Source: Sipunculus nudus | Lineage: Eukaryota; Annelida; Sipuncula; Golfingiida; Sipunculidae | Length of the DNA stretch: 64,000 nucleotides | Assembly: GCA_026874595.1 (NCBI GenBank) | Contig: CM049306.1 | Location: 52,234,019-52,298,018 of the forward strand | Reading direction: 5' to 3' | Shown: positions 11,927-23,213 of the stretch, in pieces | How the letters are laid out: every line of letters begins with the position of its first letter | Numbering within the stretch: the first letter of the stretch is position 1 | Program-made: the position numbers and the translations under genes | Notes under the pieces: model-generated | Told to the model about the DNA's origin: nothing | The model's input: the letters and a program-made list of their open reading frames with translations, nothing else | Databases searched by the model: none

Positions 11927-12420
11927 CGTCTAATTAGACGGGAAATACTAGGTCCGTACGTCCGTCCTTTAATTTTGAGTGTCGCTAACCAGATAACTTA
12001 CCAGGGCTTTGATGGATTTTTGCGATACTCACCATACATAACAATAGATTTCCTCGCCCGAGTTCGATTACGGGCAAAATATATATTTATTGAGGTCACA
12101 GGTCACCAGGCTACCGCCTCGATAACTTACCAGGAATATGACGGATGTTTATGAAACTCACATAGGTATTAACCAATATAATATCTTGCCCCAGTTCAAT
12201 ACCCGAAAAATGCATGCATGTCTAATGAGGTCTGAGGCCATGCATATTTAATGAGGTCAGAGGTCACCTGACTTACATTGCGCTGCCATGACTTACCAAA
12301 TATCTAATGAATTTTCATGGAATTCATTACAAATATTTACCAAAAGAATATCTCACCTGAATTAAATTCTCGCCAAAACCCCTGCATATTTAATGAAGTC
12401 AGAGCTCATAAGACATACGA
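11927..12420. repeat. Palindrome-headed tandem array, ~130-165 bp units
   Basis: A perfect 14-bp palindrome CGTCTAATTAGACG (11927-11940) is followed by CCGTACGTCCGTCC. About three diverged units follow, with anchors (GATAACTTACC and variants) at 11992, 12121 and 12288. Each unit carries an AGTTCGATTACGGG-like segment and a GAGGTCACAGGTCACC-type segment. The middle unit holds an internal duplication around GCATATTTAATGAGGTCAG. The layout matches the arrays at about 8690 and 19122. Confidence 0.8.
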
Positions 12421-12642
12421 CGGGCGTATGATGTACCCTTGAGGTGATCTTATTTGTTACTTCACATACCCCGTCAGGTCATTAAGCATTTGACCAGATC
12501 AGCCTATACTATTAACTAACTGGTCAAGTGTTAGCCTGAAATGTACCGATTGTTATTACCAGCATGGGCAAGTTGTTATCTTTGACTTGTGACCAACGAG
12601 TGACGCTATAGTTACACAAGAGCAAGTTTTTAACTGAACATG

Positions 12643-12706
<64 letters not shown>
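12643..12706. repeat. (TA)n microsatellite
   Basis: A perfect TA run of about 32 units. Open frames through it encode only alternating Tyr-Ile. Confidence 0.97.
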
Positions 12707-12708
<2 letters not shown>

Positions 12709-12936
12709 TCACGTTCTATTATTAGCTGCACATGCATAATCAGCCTTGAAACGGTCTGATAGAAACTTTAATTTGCCTCTAATTTCTTGTCCGAACTATC
12801 GATAATTGTATCGATTTCTGTACGATACATCAATAATCGCATTGCATTCCTGCTGTGTCGGTCCTCTTGCAATTCGCGTCCATTCTACATTTCAACGGAC
12901 AATCAGTAATTAAGCAAAAAGGGAATTTGTAAACTA
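12707..12936. other. Short spacer with imperfect inverted repeat
   Basis: At about 12799-12840, CGATAATTGTATCG and CGATACATCAATAATCG form an imperfect inverted repeat. No gene is visible. Confidence 0.5.
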
Positions 12937-13097
12937 CAGTATAACTTCGCCAAACGACCACCTCGGTTTTAGCGACCACCTCAAAATAACGACAATTTTT
13001 TCATGGTTCACATCGTTTTTGCTCTAAAGTCGACCACCTCGAAATTTTCGACCACTTTATCGGGGTCCCGTCGGTGGTAGTAAATTCGCGGAAGCTG
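12937..13097. mobile_element. 161-bp MITE, pogo/Tigger-like ends
   Basis: The element starts CAGTATAACTTCGCC and ends CGCGGAAGCTG, and TA dinucleotides flank both ends (12935-12936 and 13098-13099). The interior repeats the word CGACCACCTC several times, and near the right end GGTGGTAG mirrors the left-end ACGACCACC. Ends beginning CAGT with a TA target duplication fit Tc1/mariner-superfamily, pogo/Tigger-type miniature elements. There is no coding capacity. Confidence 0.65.
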
Positions 13098-13391
13098 TAT
13101 ATTAATAATATAGGATTCCAGGGAATTTTGTGATGATGTTCTGTGTGAAAATCAAATATTTGATTGCAGCTGACATCCTTCTTGAAAAATTTTAAAAATG
13201 ACCGTATGGTTCCCGATACACTCCCGTATATGGCGATAAATAATCACATGTGACAACATAATTAATAATCTAACATATTTCTATAAGATACTGTAAAGAT
13301 AGTGATCTGACCTAAGGTCAGCCGAACCTATAATGCGGTGACCCATACAGTATTATACTCAATAAAGTTTTGTGTATATACCAATTTGTAA
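13098..13391. other. Unremarkable spacer
   Basis: AT-rich sequence between the miniature element and the hairpin at 13392. No gene or repeat is seen. Confidence 0.5.
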
Positions 13392-13438
13392 CCCCTTAGC
13401 GGTCTCACCCCAATGTTTAAGTTGGAGACCCTAAGTGG
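13392..13438. repeat. Imperfect hairpin, GGTCTC/GAGACC arms
   Basis: Arms of about 14 bases (13392-13406 and 13425-13438) pair through CTTAG and GGTCTC with one mismatch and one indel. The words GGCCGTGTTAAGCG directly follow and resemble the ends of the CGACCACC elements. This may be a decayed relative of them. Confidence 0.5.
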
Positions 13439-15015
13439 CCGTGTTAAGCGTCTATATCTTTATGATAGTATTCAGTGGGAAGCGAATCGTAAATAAACAG
13501 AAAATCGGTGCGATCACTCTATCGGTCTGTGTGACATTGGTGATGGTATCTTGGACGGCCGTGGTAAGTGTACTAAATGATCTGCTGTACTTTGTGTGGG
13601 CTGAACACCAATGTAGTGCATTTTGGTTACAAACTAGGTTTAAAACCATAGAATACCGACATTGTGTTTATGAAGGCGCTTGTTCATGTGGAATGTATTT
13701 CCTGCTGTTGTTATGTTGGCAAAGTTTTGTGACTCTTGTCCTAACAATTACTCAAAATATTGAACATGAGAAAAAAGTCTTGGTGACCTGTAATGTTTTG
13801 TTTGTAAATGTAGATCAAGATTGGAATATAGCGTTATAAAATATTTAAAATTTCCTAACACACTTTACACATTTATTAAAAAGAGTGATGTGATTTAGAC
13901 AGATCTAATTTAACGAAAGGAAAACTGTAATGTGCGATCAAAAACTAAATTAAGATTACTACTGCAGTTATTATCAAACACCATAGATCGATACTTACGA
14001 ATAACTTAGCGGGTGACCCCAGAACAAATTTAAATTACAAAAATGCTAGAAAGTAAACCGCATATACTACCGACGCCGCATATATACAATCGCAAATATT
14101 TTTTAGATCACCAGAACCGAAATATTATCATTTGAAAGCTCAAACATTCGTGAGTGCTACGTAATCGCAGGAAAAAATATGATTCTAATCCCAGAGAATA
14201 GTGTCACGGTTATCTATATCGATGGTTGCATCGCAGTTCAACTTTGTCCGTATGAACAAAGGCGGCTTCTCATACCAATGAATGACTCGCACTCGTCCGG
14301 GATACACAAACTGCCCTATCTATATGCCCTATAATGATCAAGAATTCATAAAATTCATGTTGATCCCATGCAGTAACTTCCATTAATGGATTTTATCTAT
14401 GGTGATATACCATAACACTCTACAAATTTCATAAAAAAACAATTCGTTGATAAATAACACACTAGCCTGCTAACTACCAACCAACAAACTGCGATTCAAA
14501 TATAATAATATAATTCCCCTCTGGAGGTAAAATAATAATTATAAAAGCCAGTAGATTATAAGGCTTAACTGATGAAAGGTTTCCGTTGAAAAATACAAGG
14601 TTTATTTCTGGGGGTGTGAAGTATAACACGACCACCTGTGACACTGAAATTAACAACGTGTCACCTGAAATATATCGCCGTTAAGCTTGTCCATTTCAAA
14701 ACCCTGGATAATGCAATATACACCGACCACCTGTTTGCCTGAACTTTTGACCTATTTTTTATAATTTTGATAAATTGCCCATTGTTGCCAGCAGATTTTT
14801 CAACAGAGGTGGACTTTATTGGACTCTCAACCCATCCTAATTCTCCTTACAAAATGGGTTGAAAAAAAATGTTTGGCATTTATTGAATGTGATAAATAAT
14901 ATTCATGACTTCAACCTTTTTAAATGAAAACAAAAGAATAAGCCAGTTCATTCCAGAATAAATCAGATATATAGACCGTCTGCTCACTGATTCTGAGAAA
15001 AGTCAACATGAATGA
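13439..15015. other. No gene; scattered CGACCACC-type remnants
   Basis: A 134-codon + strand frame (13435-13839) lacks an ATG start. It is hydrophobic and Cys-rich and matches nothing I know. Fragments such as ACGACCACCTGTGAC (about 14628) and CACCGACCACCTG (about 14720) look like remnants of the miniature element family. Confidence 0.45.
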
Positions 15016-15099
15016 ATGACACGAAAAGGGAACATTGGCGGTTCTACAGAAAAAACACACCCTGACCGTCGGCGTTCCAGCCGTTCACAAGAAACCCAG
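15016..15099 (+). CDS. Candidate first coding exon (28 codons) with splice donor
   Basis: An in-frame TGA is followed at once by ATG and 28 open codons. These run to CCCAG|GTGAGG, a near-consensus splice donor, with the exon ending in phase 0. The peptide begins MTRKGNIGG, continues STEKTHPDRRRSSRS and is strongly hydrophilic and basic, unlike translations of the surrounding AT-rich DNA. GC is clearly raised in the last 50 bases. The start context is weak (T at -3) and no TATA box is obvious. I do not recognise the protein. A chance ATG-to-donor frame of this length is quite possible in 64 kb. Confidence 0.25.
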
Positions 15100-16303
15100 G
15101 TGAGGTAAATACGTCATTGGTTATATATAGCTCGGCTAATCGATGCCTATGTTAGACTATATTGTATCTACAATACGTGAGTGCCCATTGAAAATCGGCA
15201 TTTTTTTCAGAAATTGGGAGATTAAAAAAATAAGCAGCAATGAATAGGTTTCATAAACCTTTCCAACTATATCCAAACTAGTTTTCACTCTTCCACATTA
15301 GTGTTAAGCTTTGTGATCGTTTTCGTTGAAATATTTTTCTGTTTTGATAAAATAGTTCTTCTAACTTAAATTGTTCTAACGTATGTCCATAATGGTTCAC
15401 TTTTATGTCAGCTTGATAAAAGCTCACAATTTATGAAAATGTAAATCCACTGCTCTTAAAGCACAATCACACAAACATACGCACGCACTTACAGCTCACA
15501 TACAACTGGCTCTATTAACGTCTATCTAGGCGAGGTATACTTCGAACTATTGTCCTGTAACCAAAGCTATTGACTGGTATTGTATAAGACCACATCATAC
15601 AGCCCGACATGTTTACCTTTCTGTCTGGTAACGTTTGATCCTCGCTATAGAATTTATTTCCCGAGTTATCCGGCCACTCGGAGGGGGCACATAAAAAGTA
15701 TTAAGTGCTCTCTTAGTTGTATAATACGTTGATTTATCAGACCCCTCCACTACGCTCACGCGCCGTGTATAAATTGTCTTTGAGGGAGGTGTGTTCCGGG
15801 AGGTCTGTTGCCGGTCAACATGTTTCCCGTTCCTTCTCTGACTGCCTTGCAATAGCTATTAATCGCTAAACGGCTTATAAACGGTCGGTGAATTTTCTAT
15901 GCAGGTTTCGAGGAATAAAATGTTATACACCAATTAAGTGTGTCGTGACAAAATATACAAAAAACAGATTGACTCTGGAAAATAAATATAATGGCGTGTA
16001 TATACGTGGCATAAATCGGGGTGATTTATAAGAAAAGAAAAAAAGTGTATCTCAGAAGAGGGATTGCACACGACCTTTGCGTTAAGATCTCGCGAAATCC
16101 CGCTGCACCACGAAGCGACCGTTGTCCAGCAAACGAAGCTTGTACCTGTGTGAACTGTAGCGATATAGAAACGGCGGTCAAAATTTATTCTTGCATCGTC
16201 TGTACTGTACAGTTTCTTTGAAGATTTTCGTAGAATACTTTGAATTATAATGCGTGGTTTCTATATTCAATTTTTACACACCATCGCATGGTGGTTTTAT
16301 ATG
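15100..16303. other. No gene recognised
   Basis: A 79-codon minus-strand frame (15852-15613) is hydrophilic and somewhat GC-rich but shows no known motif. The remainder is AT-rich and unremarkable. Confidence 0.45.
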
Positions 16304-16460
16304 CAGTGATATCTCCCCGGACGACCACCCCTCTAAGACATCCACTTTTTTGTCCCGAACTAATATATATCATCATAAAACCTTATGCTAATACGACCAC
16401 CCCGCTTACATGAACACCTTGGCTGATCGCACAGGTGGTCGTGTTAGCGAGGTTGCACCG
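16304..16460. mobile_element. 157-bp MITE, same family as 12937-13097
   Basis: The left end CAGTGATATCTCCCCGGACG leads into ACCACC. The reverse complement of the right end reads CGGTGCAACCTCGCTAACAC, then GACCACC, so the ends match at most positions over about 27 bp. TA follows the right end. The interior carries TACGACCACC- and GTCCCGAACT-type words, as in the other copy. Size and word content place both in one family. Confidence 0.7.
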
Positions 16461-17257
16461 TATTTATTGAAAACAATTAAAAAAGACCATATCTATTACA
16501 TACAGGGTGTTAACTCTACTGCTATGGTCCATTTTCCCCAAGGAGCCTTATATCGAAGTTTGAAGTTATAAAATTAGGTTATATTGATACATTACCTATC
16601 AAAGAATTAATTAATTACTCCTGCAATTATTTGGTAGGAAAATTATTATCTTTATAAAATCAATACAATTTCTTTTAATACCTTAGTATATACTCTTCAG
16701 CTTCTTGAATGAAGGCACAACTTCAGGGACACATTTGTGACATGCAGACGTTCATTAAAAGTTGATTGCAGATGGTAAAATGGATATAATATGAAACACA
16801 TCGTCAGTTAAAAGACCCAATCCAGCGCTGACAATTCGCGAGAGAGTCGTCCGAAAAATCATAAAGTATAAAATTAATATATTTGAATCTAATGCATCAT
16901 TCCAGGGTGTCCATGCTATTATGTAATTATCACATATGTTGGACCGAAACATGAGCGTTTTATAATTCCAATATGCATTCCTAAGCTGAACGGACTATAT
17001 TCTATCAACTTAAGCATACCGGTACCTGATTTTTAGTTATCCTTCTATAAAAATATTTTTGTTTCAACGGATTTTGATGAAATCTTCAGGATACCACGGC
17101 AATTATACAAGGAAAAATTGATTAAATTTATGGGGTGATCAGGATTACAAACTGGATCCAGGTTTTTTGGAGGGAATAATGCTGTATATTTCTGACAGGG
17201 CCATATGGGGGTAATGAGCTGCCATGGCGGATGTCTGCACTCTCTGAGTACAAATTT
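16461..17257. other. Unremarkable AT-rich sequence
   Basis: No gene, RNA or repeat supported. Confidence 0.55.
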
Positions 17258-17258
17258 C

Positions 17259-17312
<54 letters not shown>
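17258..17312. repeat. (TTA)n microsatellite
   Basis: About 18 perfect TTA units. Minus-strand translation is poly-isoleucine and not a gene. Confidence 0.97.
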
Positions 17313-17983
17313 CCTCTCATTAATACAACGTCTACTGATTGCTCCACCAAATAACACGTCATACGGTACATTCTGGCGTGACGGCCCATTAAACAAGTGC
17401 ACTTTTCTTACTGATAACAAATTATGCTTCAAATCCGTTTGATCCAAAATATTAACCCTTCATTCTAAGATGGTAATCATGTTGCTTACTCAAACAATAC
17501 ATTAGCCTATTTTGCAATGCTGGGGTTGACATACTAAGTCGATTATACATTTTTAAGGTTCATATGAGTTACAATATAGATATTTGTAATGGATGGATTT
17601 TGTGCGTTTTTATGGATTTGCACTTTTGGTTTGTAACTCTGTTTTATATTTGAGACCAAAGATAATAATTAAAAATTTAATATACGTTTATGTTTTACAT
17701 TGAACATTTATCATACTTGTTTATACATTGTTTTTATGTGTACCATACCGATATTTTGATAAGATATTTAAACCATGATAATCGATTGAAAGAAATTCCG
17801 TAAAATTAGATTTTTTACAAACCTGCATATAAATCTTTATGCCCATAACTCCATAATTTAATTTTATAATCTTAGTCTGCTTATACAAAGTTGTGCAAAT
17901 TGTTTAGTGTGTGCAGAAAATTATATACGTGTATGTAAACTGTCGTGAACAAAACAGCCAACAGGTGGCGCTAATACAATAAG
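17313..17983. other. Unremarkable AT-rich sequence
   Basis: No gene. An isolated CAGGTGGCGCTAATAC just before the poly-C resembles the box of the 9.6-10.3 kb array but stands alone. Confidence 0.5.
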
Positions 17984-18006
17984 CCCCCCCCCCCCCCCCC
18001 CCCCCC
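17984..18006. repeat. Poly-C tract, 23 bases
   Basis: Uninterrupted run of C residues. Confidence 0.95.
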
Positions 18007-19121
18007 ATGTTTTTGCCATATCGGACGTTAACTTGAAAAGAACGTTTCAGAGTATTTTCCTACATTCCTGTCACCATCTTATCAGTGCGTCATATTTATA
18101 CGATCAAAAGGCGGCTTCTTGATCTGAATATAAATCCACTTACACCGGCAAAAAAGAGATACTTGAAGCGTTGGACTCTTCATTTTTTTTAAAAGTATAT
18201 GGACTTTCGTTTCCACAGGTTTATTATCCTTATTTGATAACATCAGGCGCACAGGAAAACAGCCGTAAATTTCCGTTGTTTACGCAATAGAAGACATCTT
18301 TTTATATATATGGGAATCAGCACATACCTTGAGTCTATACGCATACAGCGCAATGTACGCTTACATATTTATACGCAATTATAGGTCTTACATCTTGCTT
18401 ATAATCTCCTGATGTTGATCCTTTATTGGCTTATAGTGTGAATGTTAGGTACGCCAAATGGGACTTTTGTCCCTCTTACATATGAGAGTTTAGGTAGGCC
18501 CTAACGGTCCAATTAGAATGCCAATTATTCGTGTTTTCACGCCAATTCACGGCAAGCTAATACGCCTTTGAGTAAAACTGGTATTTCTCGGGCGAATAAA
18601 TTAGAAGGCTTAATTTAAAATTTAAGGATTTTCCATTTCCTGCATAACTGATAGATGTTTTTGTATTTTACTTTGACAGAGAGTTTACAAGCGATATAAT
18701 TTGTGTCTATTTAATGTTTCCCTTTTTGTAAATGTGATCGTTGTAAGTACTCAGTGGACTGACCTTATGATCAAGGAATTGTTCTCAAATAATTCTTAAT
18801 TATCTAAAAAAAAAAAAGTGATTGGTCCTTGTTCTTATCCATTGCCTTTAGTTTATTGGTTTTCTTAAGAAATTATCAAAAGAGCATAATTTTAGTTACC
18901 TAGATACATGTATATAGATATTTTTTACATATATATATAAGGAGAGCTGTATTTTAATTCAGATATATTCTTCGTTTATTTCTTAAGTTACTTATAAAAT
19001 ATTGATGTATTGATTATCTTTGTAATTTTTCTTTGTAATATTATGTAATGCAGAATGATTATTCAATGAACTTCTACTGAATTCATATTTTATATACATT
19101 TCATACCCCTGCAGTTATTAT
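18007..19121. other. Unremarkable AT-rich sequence
   Basis: No gene or RNA recognisable. Includes short A and T runs only. Confidence 0.55.
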
Positions 19122-19720
19122 GTCTCTTCCAACCAGAGACGACATGTTTTTTTCAGTCCCGTCGTCAGTCGTCGTCTGCATATATTGCCCTCTAAATTTG
19201 AAACACAAATTGTTTCTTCCAAAATCTCGAAAGAATTGGAACCGATGACCTTGACCTTCATCTTCAATATTAAATCTGCCGTAAGGTTAAATTTTTGTGA
19301 ACCACATAACTTTTGAAGTTTTTCACATCATTCCCTCGAATTTGATACACTACTTAATTTGTTTCAAGAAGTTCTTCGACGATTCGAAAACCGGCTACCT
19401 TGACCAGGATCTTCAGCTAAAATAAGCTGATTTATAGTCATTGTCTCGTGAAAACAATAACTTATGAATTATTGCGTATTTTTCCCTCAGATTCGACACA
19501 CAAGTTGTTTCTAATGAGTTCTCGGAATAGCATGGGTACTGGTGACCTTGACCTTGATCTTCAAATCTGTGCAATTCTAGGATTATTGTAACCCCCATAA
19601 CTCTGGAAATACCGAGGATTTGTTCTTCAAATTTGACAAACCAGTTCTTTCTGCCAAAATCTCGGAGGAGTTCGAAACCCGGTGACCTTGATCTTCAAGG
19701 TCAATTCTGCTGAAATGGAG
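19122..19720. repeat. Hairpin-headed tandem array, ~131-161 bp units
   Basis: GTCTCT (19122-19127) and AGAGAC (19135-19140) form a small stem. Poly-T and CCCGTCGTCAGTCGTCGTC follow. Then come about 3.5 diverged units starting near 19188, 19333, 19494 and 19625. Each unit runs through an AAATTTGA.ACAC segment, a TTCTTCCAAAATCTCG-like segment and GGTGACCTTGACCTTGATCT. Anchor spacing varies from 131 to 161 bp. GACCTTGACCTT-type strings are common in bivalve repeats, which supports a molluscan source by inference only. Confidence 0.85.
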
Positions 19721-20291
19721 TGCCTATTTTATCCCTAATGTTTTGGGATGGCCGATAAGGGGGGAGGCATATATATTTTTTCTGCAAAAACAAAGCCACT
19801 CCAGTTTGATATCTTTTTAATAAGGAAATAGTAGAAAACCTGAAAATATTTCATATTAAGCGCACTTCTCCTGTCATAAAATTAACGAATATTTAACTTT
19901 AATCGTGACAGATACGAAAATGTGAGAGACTTATGTTCTGTCCTATGCTACAATACGATTACCATTAAGTTTGTATTGACAGGAGTGTTTAATGCACATA
20001 CGAACTTTAGTATCTTCACAAGCTTTAACAGAAGATGTATGATCTTTATTTGGTAGCCCGAGGCGCGTTGGAAGAGAGTCGTAAATTTACCGTGTTTGAC
20101 TGTGTTGGTGGTATCGTTTTGAAAACATGATGGTTGTTAGTACTCGTAAAGTCGGGAGCAAACTAGCACAAATACCGAGCCTATTCGTACGTCAAGCAAT
20201 TTGGATGGCTGCATACTTGGGTACAGGTATGTTTTGTGAGCTACTCTCTGTTATGTGTAGATTGTATATGCTACTTTCTAATTAATAGAGG
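19721..20291. other. No gene seen
   Basis: AT-rich sequence upstream of the TATA-like site at 20292. Nothing specific is recognised. Confidence 0.5.
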
Positions 20292-20299
20292 TATATAAA
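20292..20299 (+). promoter_or_regulatory. TATA-box-like site
   Basis: GTATATAAAGG is a good TATA box. It sits at the left edge of a 500-bp stretch that is clearly more GC-rich than its surroundings and ends in a strong splice donor. A transcription start near 20320-20330 would be expected if it is real. Confidence 0.3.
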
Positions 20300-20773
20300 G
20301 GCTTTGTTTACTTCAGCAACGTTAAACGTGAACTCAGGATCACCCAGCGCATGCCAGCAGCTTAGTGAAGACAGTTTGCCGTACACGGAACAGACCAAGA
20401 TCAGGGATTCACCCGTACGATACGTTGGTGGTCCAGAGACAGACTCCAAATCCAGGGCTCATCGGGACAAGCGTGTCGCCACTGATTAAAATCAGTTGGA
20501 GTCAACCTTGTGTGCTCTCTGTATAGTGATAGGTAGATCTATATACTTCAGTGTACTCACGCACTTATTACAAAGCACGGAACGCGTTCGTTCTGACAGT
20601 GTTTACGTTGAACGTGTCGGGGTTTGGTGTGAACGTTAAGGGGTTTGTGAATCCCCGCGGGCGGAACTTCTTGGACGGTACCCATGTTTGGGTCGAGGTC
20701 TCGGGGTGCTACCCCCCTCACCTCCCCCGGTGTGTTGGCTTATGGAGTGTAGTGATAGCATACACCAAGTTCT

Positions 20774-20803
20774 ATGTCTGTTTCTGAACCAACGGTTCCT
20801 CAG
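20774..20803 (+). CDS. Candidate short first coding exon, MSVSEPTVPQ
   Basis: ATG is followed by nine further codons ending exactly at CAG|GTGAGT, an ideal donor, in phase 0. Upstream lies a GC-raised stretch back to the TATA-like site at 20292. It would act as a ~450-bp 5' leader, and it contains other short open frames, including a hydrophilic one at 20304-20489 that has no ATG at its start. The start context is poor. I do not recognise the peptide. The combination of promoter-like site, composition change and ideal donor is suggestive only. Confidence 0.27.
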
Positions 20804-22159
20804 GTGAGTACATGTTAACATGTTTACATTTCTGAACACCAACGAGCATGCCGATCAAAAAAGCTCGCAATTTAGTTTGCATCTTCTTGCAAATGGGGCA
20901 CAATATTCGCAGGTATATATGGCATCACCTAGACCAATTAAAGCCGGATGAATGAATGTATGTGTTGACGGAGGGTAATTTTCAGCACGTGGCGATCACG
21001 TTGTACGGATGAACATGAGTCTGGTCGAATAATCGATCACAACAATGAATATATGCTCTTAAACTGATCTTTAAATTACTCAGGCAATAAGCGTGTCACC
21101 TTTACTTCCTCGTCCTTTTAAACTTTGGTTTACGAAGTCCGCCTGACCATCGAATTCTATACCAAACTTGTCGATCTTGATATACTAAAATATGCACGTA
21201 AAACCTATAACCACCTAAAGGCTTCCATAAGTCACGGTCTGACTTTAGCGTACTTGTTATCTTGCGGTGGGCCACTTGTTTCTTTTATTTAGGAAATGAT
21301 TGGCATGACGTAGAGGTGTGCCGAGGAGCGGCTTGCCATCGCGGTGTGCCACTCAAAAACAAACATCCATATCAAGACATGTGAATACATCAATACCAGT
21401 ACGTGAATATGAGTATATGTAAACATAAGTATCACTCAAGCACACGCACCAACTGCAAACCACCTCCCTACATTTTCTCTCTCTCTCACACACACACAGA
21501 CACACACGCGCACATACACAAACGATGACTCATACAAAGAAATAATTTTGTTCATGTTTACAATTGAGAGTATGAAGAGGTTTTGCCATTTTGATACACT
21601 TGATAATTAGTTTCACTCTCGCTTTCAAGATCCGAGTCAAGGCCCTAAACGAGTACCTTTCTGTGCTAATTGTACGGCAGGCTGGGTTTACATAATGAAT
21701 AATATTTAGGTTTCCTTCAATTCAGTCGGGAACACATTTGAAAATCAGTTAGTTCGTAATATTTATGAGAAGCATAAATTATATTAAAGTCTACTGATTA
21801 ACATGAATCATCTGATTTTCAATATAGCAATTGCACTGGTTGGTTTTAATAATCTTATGCTAACGCAACTATTTAGATTTGATGACCCTATACTAATGTA
21901 TTATTCTGATTTATATGCTCCTTAATCAAGGCAGCGATTCTGATTCAGACGATCCTGATAAACATTGATATTGTATATTTCTTTGATTTGATAAGTATTG
22001 ATATACACGCTCCTTACTAATGTATTTATATTAAATTGAATTATTATCCCCTAATATTTTAGCATGAAGAATCCTTACTCCTTTCTGAGGTAACTATTTT
22101 TTATTGAATGATCCTGCGTAAACATACCGGGACCATCTCTAATTCTCATAGCCTGGCTC

Positions 22160-22160
<1 letters not shown>
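20804..22160. other. No gene; compound CT/CA tract
   Basis: Would be intron if the preceding exon is real. It contains a compound CT/CA/GA microsatellite at 21477-21520. No other structure is supported. Confidence 0.5.
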
Positions 22161-22237
<77 letters not shown>

Positions 22238-22269
22238 ATATGTATGTATATATATATATATATATGTGT

Positions 22270-22328
<59 letters not shown>
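22161..22328. repeat. Compound (TA)/(TG) microsatellite
   Basis: About 168 bp of TA repeats with a central (TG)n segment at about 22223-22236 and scattered TG steps. Several open frames run through it on both strands, but they only spell alternating Tyr-Ile with Val, Cys and His and are artefacts. Confidence 0.97.
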
Positions 22329-22329
<1 letters not shown>

Positions 22330-22348
22330 ATACAGGTGCTCTTTTTAT

Positions 22349-23208
22349 TGTGTGACACGGGTGTAACTCCTCTGGTGACACCCTCGCCGGGCCGTTTGTT
22401 ACATTCGCAGTTTTATCCGTACTGGTTGAATTCTCGTTGTCATGCTAGCCTTGGGCTTTCTCGCCTGGTCGTTAGTCACATGATGACCCTGGTATGTAGA
22501 GACACGCAGCGATGTTTTCTAGATGATTCCTGTAACGTGTGTTTACTGTGTTGTGTAAGATCTTTTAGACTGTTCGAGAAGTGGAAAATTCTCGGCTTGG
22601 GGTGAAGAGTATATAAAGGGGCTGTGTTTTAGAGCCGAGGGAACAGCAGAGAAGATTTCCAGCGGACGCAAAAGCGTGTGTCAGTTTCCAGGACCTTATC
22701 CGACGTGTGCGGCAATTGTAGATTTTGGTCAGACTTTCTCCTGGATTTTGTGTATTTGGACTGCAGTTTACTTTCTGGATTGTTACTAGAGCTTTACACT
22801 GGACTGTCATTCTCCGAGAGTATACATTTAAAGAACTTATCGTTGTGACGGTGGTGGTATCAGGTACTGTGCACTTTGTGTGTTTACTGTATAATTGTAT
22901 TGATTTAGTGTATTGTAATGTTAGGGTTGTTTTCAGAATAAATTATGGTTATTTGTTAACAAAAAAACCACTGACTTCTTTATTCATTCCCCTAGACATT
23001 TCACGCTGCCTAGAGTTACAGAATCTAATTTTTTTATCTCCATTACAAAATTTGTGTTCATCACGCATCACGCATACGTGATCTGTTTATATTAGGTTCC
23101 GTAACAATAAACGGCTCTTGCGTACCAAACAGTTCTGTGTTAGATGATCCTGACTAAAATAACGAGTCGCACACTGAGTAATTAATTCTAACTTCGGATA
23201 TATTAACA
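22349..23208 (+). mobile_element. Possible solo LTR (or promoter-containing stretch)
   Basis: The segment starts TGTGTGACACGGG and ends TATTAACA, so it has TG...CA ends. The five bases TTTAT stand on both sides (22344-22348 and 23209-23213), as a target duplication would. Inside are TATATAAAGGG at about 22610-22619 and AATAAA at 22937-22942, followed by a GT-rich stretch, in the order expected for U3-R-U5. GC is raised between 22350 and 22700. No primer-binding site, polypurine tract or gag/pol sequence lies nearby. The TTTAT match could be chance in AT-rich DNA. A cellular promoter is the main alternative. Confidence 0.3.
22610..22617 (+). promoter_or_regulatory. TATA-box-like site
   Basis: GAGTATATAAAGGGGC, a strong TATA match in locally GC-raised sequence, lies inside the possible LTR. 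Confidence 0.35.
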
Positions 23209-23213
23209 TTTAT

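Noticed and set aside
13435-13839. Hydrophobic Cys-rich 134-codon frame resembling a membrane protein
   Set aside because: No ATG start and no family resemblance. It starts inside a decayed repeat hairpin. AT-rich DNA readily yields hydrophobic frames.
17145-17447. Minus-strand frame with a poly-isoleucine core
   Set aside because: Simply the translation of the (TTA)n microsatellite.
22108-22605. 165-codon open frame, longest in the window
   Set aside because: About a third of it is translated (TA)n/(TG)n microsatellite giving Tyr-Ile, Val-Cys repeats. The rest has no motif.
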